A stretch of 64,000 nucleotides of DNA from Ignavibacteria bacterium (GTDB taxonomy: Bacteria; Bacteroidota; Ignavibacteria; Tepidaquicellales; Tepidaquicellaceae), in the NCBI GenBank assembly GCA_036262055.1, contig DATAJP010000002.1:1074177-1138176 (forward strand). The letters are read 5' to 3'. The notes under the pieces were generated by a model. That model had not been told where the DNA came from. It searched no databases and was given only the letters and a program-made list of their open reading frames with translations. Of the stretch, positions 1-6,652 are shown piece by piece; within the stretch, counting starts at the first letter, position 1; every line of letters begins with the position of its first letter. Made by a program: the position numbers and the translations under genes.

Positions 1-227
1 TATTAAGCTTTTCAGTGTTCTTCAATCTTAAATTATAGTTTATAAATTTATTCTTTGTTAGCATAGTTTATCTTTACCTTATAATATTGCATTTGAATGT
101 TGTCTAACAAAATTTCCGAACACCATAATTAATTAAGTATCTAATAAAGTAGTTGACAAATAAAGAAATATTTATTAGCTTTGTATCAGTATAATTTAAT
201 TTTGTTCTATAACAATATCGCAAAAAT

Positions 228-362
228 CAATTTGAGGCAGTAGCGAAATGCCACTGAATAAAAGAGAAGTTAACCTCAACCTACAATCGGCATGGTTAGT
301 CCGATACTAAATTTCGAAGATTGTTCATAAATCGAAATCTCACACGATGTAACATTCCGTGT
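228..362. ncRNA. Candidate structured RNA or stem-loop cluster
   Basis: Successive inverted repeats are visible: TTGAGG 232-237 with CCTCAA 274-279, ATCGG 286-290 with CCGAT 301-305, TTTCGA 312-317 with TCGAAA 332-337, and ACACG 342-346 with CGTGT 358-362. The segment is less A+T-rich than its surroundings. It could be a structured RNA, a leader for the downstream gene, or a protein-binding array of the mobile cassette. I recognise no RNA family, and no reverse transcriptase is nearby that would suggest a retron. Short palindromes arise easily in A+T-rich DNA, so support is modest. Confidence 0.3.
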
Positions 363-380
363 ACCAATAATCTAAGTCAC

Positions 381-436
381 AGATTTAATAATTTATAATT
401 TACGACTGCAGAAAGCAGTGTTTTTTATAATATTCA
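381..436 (+). repeat. Hairpin-bearing direct repeat, copy 1
   Basis: An imperfect unit of about 56 bases shared with 471-528. It contains the inverted repeat ACTGC-AGAAA-GCAGT followed by a run of six T and TATAATATTCA. The hairpin plus T-run is terminator-like, while the TATAAT that follows could equally serve as a -10 element. The second copy ends directly at the start codon at 530. Confidence 0.6.
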
Positions 437-470
437 GATTTTACATTTCTGTGTTAAAGGATAATGGCAC

Positions 471-528
471 AAATTTAATAATTTATTTTTTAAAACGACT
501 GCAAAAGCAGTGTTTTTTATAATATTCA
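471..528 (+). repeat. Hairpin-bearing direct repeat, copy 2
   Basis: Second copy of the unit at 381-436, with ACTGC-AAAA-GCAGT, a T-run and TATAAT at 518-523. Initiation 6-8 bases beyond that -10 would give an almost leaderless mRNA for the CDS at 530. Read instead as a terminator, it would insulate the gene from upstream transcription. The repeated arrangement suggests a tandem duplication of one regulatory unit. Confidence 0.6.
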
Positions 529-529
529 T

Positions 530-1258
530 ATGAAAATTATGAAAACTATAATAACAATAGGTAGCTCTTCAGAGTTACCTAAGCTCTTATCAAATATTGA
601 AAGAGCCGCAAAAGATCCAAATGATAAAGAAATTTTAATCTTTGGATGTGAAAAGCTTAGCTACAACGATGTTGAAGAACTAAGCAATAGAATTAAGCAT
701 ACCTTGCCTAATGCAAAAATTAAGGCAGTTTCTAATTTGAATCTGAAAGGTATGCTGATACTCTGTTCTGCGAAAAAAGAGAACAGAAATATCGAACCAG
801 GACAAGCTGTTAGTATTGATCCAGCTGTTCTCAATGATCCTGAGGTATTAGAACTCCTTGAAAGAGTACTTTGCAAACAAAGCGCTTCAAAACTCAATGA
901 TGAAAGTTTAAGGAATCTCTTATTTGGAAACACAAAACTCGATGCCAAGCTCTTAAAAAAACATGGCTTGTGCACGAGCTTCCAGGGAGAAAAGGTTAAT
1001 AGAAAGAAAACCTCCTCCAAAGCTCCGTCATTAGGTGCAGCATCTTCAAAGGCAGCGAAAGACAAAAAGACGGACGCTGACCAGTCCGGTGCCTCAACTG
1101 ATAAGCCTGTGAAGAAGGAAAAAGAAACGGTCACTATGGTTGTATCTGAAACTGTTGCAGAAGGTAGTAAAGATGAAAAAGGAAATAATCTACAATCGAA
1201 CACTCAAACAGACCTTAAAGTGGGAAAGGAGAATAAGAAATTGTTAAGTTCACTATAA
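530..1258 (+). CDS. Cassette protein 1, possible degenerate ClpP-fold with disordered tail (copy 1)
   Basis: A 242-aa protein with no signal peptide. Residues about 1-150 look globular and the rest is a charged, Lys/Ser/Thr/Ala-rich, probably disordered tail. It aligns by eye with the first gene of the second cassette (27459-28247) through a shared core: LSY..V, IK, KI, L..K..L.L.S.K..NR. The pattern around residues 70-152, ending in LDAKLLKKHGLCTSF, resembles the end of ClpP/crotonase-fold proteins, but no catalytic Ser-His-Asp set is evident. I therefore treat ClpP-like as a weak inference. It lies 249 bases before the GHKL ATPase, with a terminator between them, and the same order recurs in copy 2. 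A second ATG at 539 is possible. Confidence 0.55.
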   Translation: MKIMKTIITIGSSSELPKLLSNIERAAKDPNDKEILIFGCEKLSYNDVEELSNRIKHTLPNAKIKAVSNLNLKGMLILCSAKKENRNIEPGQAVSIDPAVLNDPEVLELLERVLCKQSASKLNDESLRNLLFGNTKLDAKLLKKHGLCTSFQGEKVNRKKTSSKAPSLGAASSKAAKDKKTDADQSGASTDKPVKKEKETVTMVVSETVAEGSKDEKGNNLQSNTQTDLKVGKENKKLLSSL

Positions 1259-1464
1259 ATATTAAATAGTGATCTTAATTCTAAATCTTTGAGTCAAATT
1301 CTTTGACTAAACATTGATGCATAATCAATTGAATTAATTAAAGAAGGTAAAACCAATAGAATAGTCTTTCAATCAGAGAATTGCACCAAAAATTAAATTG
1401 TCAGACGAATTTGACTCAAGGTTTAATAATATTTTAAGAAAACGTTATTGAAAATAAGAACTAG

Positions 1465-1487
1465 AAATCCGGCAGCAACCGGATTTT
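1465..1487 (+). terminator. Intrinsic terminator after cassette protein 1
   Basis: The arms AAATCCGG (1465-1472) and CCGGATTT (1479-1486) flank a six-base loop and are followed by T residues. It lies 20 bases before the GHKL ATPase start, so it separates the first gene's transcript from the rest of the cassette or attenuates read-through. Confidence 0.65.
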
Positions 1488-1507
1488 CTATTTAAAAACT
1501 ATAAAAT

Positions 1508-3169
1508 ATGATCTTTAATCCTGTTATATCACCAGTAATAATTTCCAGTGTTGCATCTACTTACACTGATACATATCGCGTCTTGATGGAATACATTGAT
1601 AACTCAATTGATGCTGCGTCATTAAGAATTAATCCATTAACCCATAAAACCATTTATCAAAACGATGCTGAAATTATCATTAATATTCGGGGAAGTAATT
1701 ATGCGGGAGGCAGCATAACAATAACAGATAACTGTAAAGGGATTTTTAAATTAATAGATATTTTACAAAATATAGGTTTCTCAAACAAGAAATCTCAATC
1801 ATGGACAAATGGGAATTTTGGTTTTGGAATATATTCTTTTATGGCTGTCTGCAACAGACTTGATATAATAACTAAGTTCAAAGGAAAAAACTTTGCTGAA
1901 AAAGTTACAGTTACTAGAAATGACTTTGAAAAGAAAAGTATTTCAGATGTGAACCTAAATATCACAACTGTAAGAGCAGATTTTGCCGAACATTATACAG
2001 AAGTCACATTAAGCGGATTTGACAAAGAAAAATGGGAAGATTTTAGAGATTTATATTTAGGAATTTTTATTTCGCATCATTTTGACCTTATACTTAGGGA
2101 ATCACCTTTGAAAATAAAATTGCTGAGAAATAACAAACAAACCCAATGTAGACCCTATATGTATGGTATTCATCAAGGTAGTGAGTTTACAAAAGAATTT
2201 ACCGTTAAAATCGGCAAAGGAAGCAACACAATAATTAAGAAAGCTAAAATATTTTTGAAATATACTTCTCAAAGAATTACTAAAAGGCCTATAGCATTCT
2301 TTTCCAAAGGCAGAAGGATTAATGATGTTAATCAAATATCTTTATTTGATTCCAATAATAAAACTCTCATATGGTCTAATCCTCAATTAACAGGTTATAT
2401 AGATACAGCTGATATATTAAGCCCTGTGATAACAAGAAATACTTATAAGAATGATATAGATACAAAAAGGTTTTTTACCCAACTAAAAAAACTTGAACCT
2501 GTTATTATTGATTTTATCAACATATGTAATCAAAAAAATATAACAACACATTTTAACCGGCTAGAGGATATTATAAATGAAAAAATTAAATGTTCAATTA
2601 AAAACAAACAAAAGATTAAAAGGAAACCTCAAAGCGGGGATATTGTAACCATAAACGAAGATGATAAAGGATATGAAATAGAATGCATTCAATTTGAGTT
2701 AATAGAAAAAGCAACTCCAGATCAACGTAGATTAAAACGGACGAGCCGCCGAGTGAAGGCAAATCCTCTGCGTAGTAATATTATATCAGCGGATAGTTAT
2801 AAATATGAAACTTTAGTCGTAAACCCTGTTCAAGATGAAATTTCCTCAATTAAAATTAAAATTGAAGGAAATGCGCAACCGCTGAACGATGAAAATAATA
2901 CCGCTCTTCTTTCAATACTTGTAAATAATAAGGTCGTCATTTATAAGAAACATAAGGATTTTAATGAAAGAGTCAGAAGAAATAGACTCGGAGAAGAATT
3001 TATGACAAAATCACTAATCAGTCTTATAATAATTGAGTTTTTAAGTCATTATCTAAAACAGATAAATTCTAAAAATGAAATGAATGAGTTTAAAGAAGTG
3101 TATTATGAATTGGAAAGAGAATTGGAAGAATTAAACGATAAACCTTTAACAACTTATTTAGGGGCTTAA
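1508..3169 (+). CDS. GHKL-family ATPase of recombinase cassette (copy 1)
   Basis: A 553-aa protein with the GHKL (gyrase/Hsp90/histidine kinase/MutL/MORC) ATP-binding motifs. The N-box EYIDNSIDA contains E28 and N32, the G1 box is TDNCKG (D74, G78) and the G2 box is GNFGFGIYS near 102-110. This is the organisation of MutL/MORC-type ATPases, in which ATP-driven dimerisation of the N-domains acts on DNA or partner proteins. The middle part (about 250-350) is conserved with copy 2, including LFDSNNKT and IWSNP.LTG. The C-terminal VIYKKHK block (about 475-490) is also shared. I see no histidine-kinase phosphoacceptor, MutL endonuclease motif or membrane segment. The substrate is unknown. The downstream HTH and recombinase genes suggest a role in element mobility or maintenance, or in defence. 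Confidence 0.8.
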   Translation: MIFNPVISPVIISSVASTYTDTYRVLMEYIDNSIDAASLRINPLTHKTIYQNDAEIIINIRGSNYAGGSITITDNCKGIFKLIDILQNIGFSNKKSQSWTNGNFGFGIYSFMAVCNRLDIITKFKGKNFAEKVTVTRNDFEKKSISDVNLNITTVRADFAEHYTEVTLSGFDKEKWEDFRDLYLGIFISHHFDLILRESPLKIKLLRNNKQTQCRPYMYGIHQGSEFTKEFTVKIGKGSNTIIKKAKIFLKYTSQRITKRPIAFFSKGRRINDVNQISLFDSNNKTLIWSNPQLTGYIDTADILSPVITRNTYKNDIDTKRFFTQLKKLEPVIIDFINICNQKNITTHFNRLEDIINEKIKCSIKNKQKIKRKPQSGDIVTINEDDKGYEIECIQFELIEKATPDQRRLKRTSRRVKANPLRSNIISADSYKYETLVVNPVQDEISSIKIKIEGNAQPLNDENNTALLSILVNNKVVIYKKHKDFNERVRRNRLGEEFMTKSLISLIIIEFLSHYLKQINSKNEMNEFKEVYYELERELEELNDKPLTTYLGA

Positions 3170-3320
3170 CATTCAAAGCTAAGAAAAACCATATGAAAAA
3201 CAAAATTTTAATTTGTTAGATAGTTGTTCAATTTGAAAAATGTTATCCTTTATTTATATATGAGAAAATGAATTGATGGACTTATAATAAACCCATTGCT
3301 AATTCATTACTAAGGTAAAC

Positions 3321-3677
3321 ATGTTTTTATGGTATAAGATGAATGAAGAAATTAAAGTTCAAAAAATTAAAATGAACGAAATAATAGAATCAAGTAAATC
3401 ATCAAATTTTAACTTGAATAAGGAACTTGAACAGGACTCTATGTTTAAACTTTTATCAGTTAACAAGGTAAGAAAGCTTCTAGGCTTATCTTATTGCAAA
3501 ACCTTAAATTTAATCAAAGACGGTCAGATTGGTTATAAGTTAATTGGCAATAAGATCATGGTTCCTAAAATTGAACTTTGGAAATACATCAATGAAACCA
3601 AAGGAAATGTTAACCAACTTATAAAAAATAAATTTAAAAACATTCAGTATGAAATCGATTCTATTATCAATAATTAA
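3321..3677 (+). CDS. Excisionase/MerR-type HTH protein (copy 1)
   Basis: A 118-aa small DNA-binding protein. The segment LLSVNKVRKLLGLSYCKTLN followed by IGNKIMVPKIELWKYI is the winged helix-turn-helix pattern of excisionase-type (HTH_17) proteins. These direct tyrosine recombinases towards excision or repress the integrase promoter. It ends 12 bases before the recombinase gene, and the same order occurs in the second cassette (30032-30301). The start at 3321 has an AAGG about six bases upstream; ATG at 3339 is an alternative. The extra N-terminal 35 residues relative to copy 2 are polar and not recognisable. Confidence 0.75.
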   Translation: MFLWYKMNEEIKVQKIKMNEIIESSKSSNFNLNKELEQDSMFKLLSVNKVRKLLGLSYCKTLNLIKDGQIGYKLIGNKIMVPKIELWKYINETKGNVNQLIKNKFKNIQYEIDSIINN

Positions 3678-3689
3678 AGAATTTAAACT

Positions 3690-4718
3690 ATGGCAACTTT
3701 ATACGAAAAAAGAGGGAGGTGGTATATTGATTATGTATTAAACGGTAAGAAAAAAACCAAAAACACAAAATTACCCGCCACCAAAATATTTAAAACGGAA
3801 GCTGAAAAAATTAAGCTTAAAATCGAATTGTTAATTAAAAGTAATGAAAATAAATTCATAACTAAAACAGAAGGAATGTCATTAGAAACGGCTTCTGAAA
3901 AATATGTTGAATATTTATTAAGCAAATCTAAAAATCATTTACTATCCTTTAAAACAGCATTTAGTCAAATCAGCTTATATATATCTCCGCAAAAAAATAT
4001 AAAAGATATCATTAAAGAAGATATTAAATTGCTTATTTCTGAATTAAAAACTAATCGTAGTATTGAAACAGTTAGATCATATTTAAGATATTTTAAAATT
4101 TTCTTTAACTTTCTTGTCGAAGAAGAATATATATTAAAATCACCAATTCCAAAGAAATTTATGCCTAGGTCTCCTAAGAAACTCATCAAAACTTTTGATT
4201 CTAATATGATAGAGAATATACTCTCGCTTGCTAAACAAAGAGACCATAAGTATTACTGTTTTCTTAAAATGTTATTATTAACCGGGCAACGGCCAGGAGA
4301 TGTTCTAAATTTTCGGTTTAAGGATATGAATTTAGAAAAGGATTTATTATTTATAAAGATTTCAAAGACCGATAAACAAATCTACTTTCCAATATATAAT
4401 GAATTAAGGAAATTCATACTGACTGATATTATGCAATATCAGATTGAACCGGAGGACTTAATATTTGAAGGTTTTAATATAAGCATTGTTAGCAAGAGAT
4501 TGATTCGAATAAAGAAGCAATTAAATATTAAAGAAAGAGGATATGATTTAAAGACTTTCAGGAAAACTTTTGGGACACATTTAGCTTCTAAAGGAATAGA
4601 TAGGACTAAAGTTGCGGATTTATTAGGACATGAATCTGTTGCCACGACAATAAAATATTATGCAAAAGTTAAAGCTGAAAACTTGAAAGAAGATTTAAAT
4701 AAAGTGTTCGTTTCTTAA
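3690..4718 (+). CDS. Tyrosine recombinase/integrase (copy 1)
   Basis: A 342-aa site-specific recombinase. Residues 1-45 look like an arm-binding domain (YEKRGRWYIDYVLNGK), 60-160 a SAM-like core-binding domain and 165-342 the catalytic domain. Catalytic residues visible are R201 (GQRPGD), K226 (ISKTDK), R291 (KTFRKTF), H314 (LGHESV) and Y323. The usual first His of HxxR is Lys here (K288), a substitution tolerated in this family. Candidate attachment DNA starts 3 bases after the stop codon. Copy 2 at 30301-31332 is clearly homologous, sharing LKTFRKTF and LLGH(E/D)SV. It most likely integrated the adjoining element at the tRNA-Lys site. Confidence 0.92.
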   Translation: MATLYEKRGRWYIDYVLNGKKKTKNTKLPATKIFKTEAEKIKLKIELLIKSNENKFITKTEGMSLETASEKYVEYLLSKSKNHLLSFKTAFSQISLYISPQKNIKDIIKEDIKLLISELKTNRSIETVRSYLRYFKIFFNFLVEEEYILKSPIPKKFMPRSPKKLIKTFDSNMIENILSLAKQRDHKYYCFLKMLLLTGQRPGDVLNFRFKDMNLEKDLLFIKISKTDKQIYFPIYNELRKFILTDIMQYQIEPEDLIFEGFNISIVSKRLIRIKKQLNIKERGYDLKTFRKTFGTHLASKGIDRTKVADLLGHESVATTIKYYAKVKAENLKEDLNKVFVS

Positions 4719-4720
4719 AA

Positions 4721-4743
4721 AATCGCTGACAAAATCGCTGACA
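4721..4743. repeat. Tandem arm-type motifs left of att copy 1
   Basis: AATCGCTGACA occurs twice at exactly 12-base spacing (4721 and 4733). Related motifs AAT(C/T)GCTGA flank both tRNA-fragment sites: 4977 and 5000 on the right here, and 45419, 45431 and 45672 at the other copy. Such short repeats outside a core palindrome are what tyrosine integrases of the lambda type bind with their N-terminal domain, so I infer arm-type sites. Confidence 0.6.
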
Positions 4744-4774
4744 CTTTCATAATTCTAACATTTCCTTGAAATAA

Positions 4775-4808
4775 AAAGCCCTGTAAGTGTATTATATTAC
4801 AGGGCTTT
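4775..4808 (+). terminator. Terminator after the copy 1 integrase
   Basis: A perfect 12-bp inverted repeat, AAAGCCCTGTAA (4775-4786) and TTACAGGGCTTT (4797-4808), with a ten-base loop and a T-rich tail (ACTTTTTAT). It ends transcription of the recombinase cassette before the attachment core. The A-run on the left side makes it potentially bidirectional. Confidence 0.85.
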
Positions 4809-4844
4809 ACTTTTTATATCTAAGATTTATAAAATACTATATCT

Positions 4845-4887
4845 AATGATTAAGAGTCATTTGCTCTACCAGCTGAGCTAAGGACGC
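4845..4887 (-). pseudogene. 5' fragment of tRNA-Lys(CTT), att copy 1
   Basis: The minus strand reads GCGTCCT (acceptor), TA, a D-arm GCTC..GAGC, then the anticodon arm AATGA-CTCTTAA-TCATT with anticodon CTT (Lys). Beyond the anticodon stem no variable loop, T-arm or 3' acceptor strand follows, so only the 5' 43 bases exist. A nearly identical fragment lies at 45542-45583. Tyrosine recombinases often cross over in the anticodon arm, and a truncated tRNA is the expected displaced half after insertion. The intact gene should lie outside this window, probably to the left. Confidence 0.85.
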
Positions 4888-4941
4888 ATATTAAAATATT
4901 GAAATTTTTAATGTTTTTCAATGTTTTAAAATCGCGTCCTT
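4880..4941. repeat. 62-bp palindromic att core, copy 1
   Basis: AAGGACGC (4880-4887) and GCGTCCTT (4934-4941) form the outer arms of an imperfect palindrome. Inner complementarity (ATTGAAA with TTTCAAT) extends it. The left arm overlaps the 5' end of the tRNA-Lys fragment. The same 62 bases recur at 45576-45637 with few changes, including one in the right arm (GCATCCTT). Together with the tRNA fragment this makes a direct repeat of about 100 bases, followed by some 50 more diverged bases. Confidence 0.75.
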
Positions 4942-4976
4942 CCTGCTTTTACCTGAAATTACCCACTTTTTTGAAA

Positions 4977-5011
4977 AATCGCTGAAAGAATTTCTGATAA
5001 ATTGCTGAAAG
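4977..5011. repeat. Tandem arm-type motifs right of att copy 1
   Basis: Three 12-base units follow one another: AATCGCTGAAAG (4977), AATTTCTGATAA (4989, diverged) and AATTGCTGAAAG (5000). They match the motif at 4721-4743 and the motifs flanking the other tRNA fragment, which fits arm-type integrase binding sites on both sides of the core. Confidence 0.55.
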
Positions 5012-5232
5012 AATTTAAGAGGAATTTCATGTAACTAATAACCAAAAGGATAATCCTTATTCTTCATTCGTTTACATATTATAATAATTAAAGAATTCCA
5101 TTAACAATTTTTAAATTTTTATGGCATAATATTGGTAATGGGTTAATTATACTTTTAATTCATATAAAAATTAATCTATTACGAATGAAATTAGTATTAA
5201 GTATTTTATTATATAAAATACATATACTAAAT

Positions 5233-5676
5233 ATGGCAGACGTACATGATAAAAAGACTCGAAGCTATAATATGTCCCAAATAAAATGTCGAGATACAAA
5301 ACCAGAACAGATAGTTCGTAAATTTATATTTAAAAACGGATTTAGATATAAAAAAAACGTAATAAATTTACCTGGAAAACCTGATATTGTTTTACCAAAA
5401 TATAAAACAATTATATTTGTTCACGGTTGTTTCTGGCATGGACATAAAAATTGTCAATACGCTTCTATTCCTAAAACAAAAACTGAATGGTGGTTAAATA
5501 AGATAGGAAAGAATAAGCTTAATGATGCTAAGCATTTTAAAGCTCTTAAAAAGTTAGGTTGGCAAGTATTTATTATTTGGGAATGCAATATTAAAAAAAA
5601 TAATCAAACATATTTATTAAATTTAATTAATAATTTAACGGAAATAAAAATTAATGGCACGAAAAAGAAAACCTAG
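5233..5676 (+). CDS. vsr: Very short patch repair endonuclease Vsr
   Basis: A 147-aa strand-specific nicking endonuclease that cuts 5' of the T in T:G mismatches made by deamination of 5-methylcytosine. From the ATG at 5233 the key residues fall at D51 (LPGKPDIVLP), H64, W68 and H69 (VHGCFWHGH), the numbering of E. coli Vsr. This supports 5233 rather than the upstream in-frame ATG at 5185. The N-terminal MSQIKCRDTKPE motif and zinc-binding Cys/His residues are present. It overlaps the methyltransferase start by 23 bases, so the two are translationally coupled. Confidence 0.95.
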   Translation: MADVHDKKTRSYNMSQIKCRDTKPEQIVRKFIFKNGFRYKKNVINLPGKPDIVLPKYKTIIFVHGCFWHGHKNCQYASIPKTKTEWWLNKIGKNKLNDAKHFKALKKLGWQVFIIWECNIKKNNQTYLLNLINNLTEIKINGTKKKT

Positions 5677-6652
5677 ATTAATTGATTTATTTTGTGGTGC
5701 GGGAGGATTAAGTAAAGGTTTTGAAATGGCAGGATTTAAAACTCTATTAGGAATTGATAGCATTCAGAGATTTACAGAAACTTTTCAATTAAATCATACA
5801 AATTCAAAAACAATATGTGGAGATATTACTAAAATAACAGTTGATGAAATAAAAAAAATTATCAACAATTTAGAAGTTGATGTTATAGTTGGAGGACCAC
5901 CTTGTCAGGGATTTAGTATGGCAGGTCAAAGAGATCCTAAAGACCCAAGAAATTCTCTTTTTATGGAATATGTTAGAATAGTTGAGGGTTTAAAACCTAC
6001 TTATTTCGTAATGGAAAATGTTCCCGGTATACTAACTATGGAAACTGCTTCTGGACAGAATGTATTATCTATTATATTAACAGAATTTAAGAGACTTGGA
6101 TATACCGTTGAATATAAAAAGCTTTTAGCTTCAGATTATGGTGTACCTCAAAAAAGGAAACGAATAATTTTTATTGGAACAAATAAAAATAAAAAGATAC
6201 ATTTTCCTAAACCAACACATTCTGAAATCAATGCTGAAGGATTATTTGAACCTCCATTAAAAAAATGGAAACCTGTAAAAGAAGTTTTGTTTAAAAAAAA
6301 CGAAGTTGAAAAATCGTATTTCCATTCCAAAAAAATGATTGAAGGTTTTATAAAAAGAACCGCTGTTAACCGGAAAAAAGGAAATGGTTTTGGATGGCAA
6401 ATATTGGATTTGAATAAACCTTCATATACTATTTCTGCACGATATTGGAAAGATGGTTCTGATGCATTAGTAAAATATTCTGAGACAGAAATTAGGATGT
6501 TAACGCCACGCGAATGTGCTAGAATTCAGACATTTCCAGATACATTTAAATTTGTTGGTAATAAAAAAGAACAATATATGCAAATTGGAAATGCAGTACC
6601 ACCGCTTTTGGGGAAGGCTATTGCAGAATCTATTTTAGAACAAATTATTTAA
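5654..6652 (+). CDS. DNA (cytosine-5-)-methyltransferase
   Basis: A 332-aa C5-cytosine methyltransferase using S-adenosylmethionine. Motif I is DLFCGAGGLS (11-20), motif IV is GGPPCQGFS with catalytic C84, motif VI is MENVPG (120-125), motif VIII is near PQKRKRIIFIG, and motif X is QIGNAVPP near the C-terminus. The target-recognition region between motifs VIII and IX is short, and I cannot predict its sequence specificity. It is coupled to vsr. No obvious cognate restriction enzyme sits in the same operon; the nuclease at 8642 is in a separate, oppositely placed transcription unit. It may be a Dcm-like orphan or part of a restriction system whose nuclease I have not recognised. Confidence 0.95.
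   Translation: MARKRKPRLIDLFCGAGGLSKGFEMAGFKTLLGIDSIQRFTETFQLNHTNSKTICGDITKITVDEIKKIINNLEVDVIVGGPPCQGFSMAGQRDPKDPRNSLFMEYVRIVEGLKPTYFVMENVPGILTMETASGQNVLSIILTEFKRLGYTVEYKKLLASDYGVPQKRKRIIFIGTNKNKKIHFPKPTHSEINAEGLFEPPLKKWKPVKEVLFKKNEVEKSYFHSKKMIEGFIKRTAVNRKKGNGFGWQILDLNKPSYTISARYWKDGSDALVKYSETEIRMLTPRECARIQTFPDTFKFVGNKKEQYMQIGNAVPPLLGKAIAESILEQII

Larger units (their letters stand above)
1..529. other. Upstream non-coding region of the first cassette
   Basis: No convincing gene is visible in these 529 bases. The first 225 bases are plain A+T-rich sequence. From about 228 to 362 the base composition changes and a chain of short inverted repeats appears, and from 381 to 528 a hairpin-bearing unit is present twice. 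Those are described as separate entries. The corresponding region in front of the second cassette (27292-27458) does not show these elements, so they are not an obligatory part of the cassette. Confidence 0.6.
530..4718 (+). mobile_element. Four-gene recombinase cassette, copy 1
   Basis: Gene order: cassette protein 1, GHKL ATPase, HTH protein, tyrosine recombinase, all on the plus strand. The same order, with diverged but alignable proteins, recurs at 27459-31332. Divergence is high enough that this is not a recent duplication; it looks like two independent acquisitions of one element type. Confidence 0.75.

Noticed and set aside
1-529. Retron msr-msd RNA
   Set aside because: Stem-loops are present but no reverse transcriptase gene lies anywhere near, and no paired a1/a2 ends were found.
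661-1203. 180-aa minus-strand ORF inside cassette protein 1
   Set aside because: It is antisense to a coding region whose homologue exists in the second cassette; the long frame follows from the low-complexity codons.
4845-4887. Functional tRNA-Lys gene
   Set aside because: The T-arm, variable loop and 3' acceptor strand are missing; only the 5' part through the anticodon arm is present.
5185-5232. Upstream in-frame ATG of vsr
   Set aside because: Starting at 5233 places D51, H64, W68 and H69 at the family positions, and the extra 16 residues are hydrophobic and unlike Vsr N-termini.
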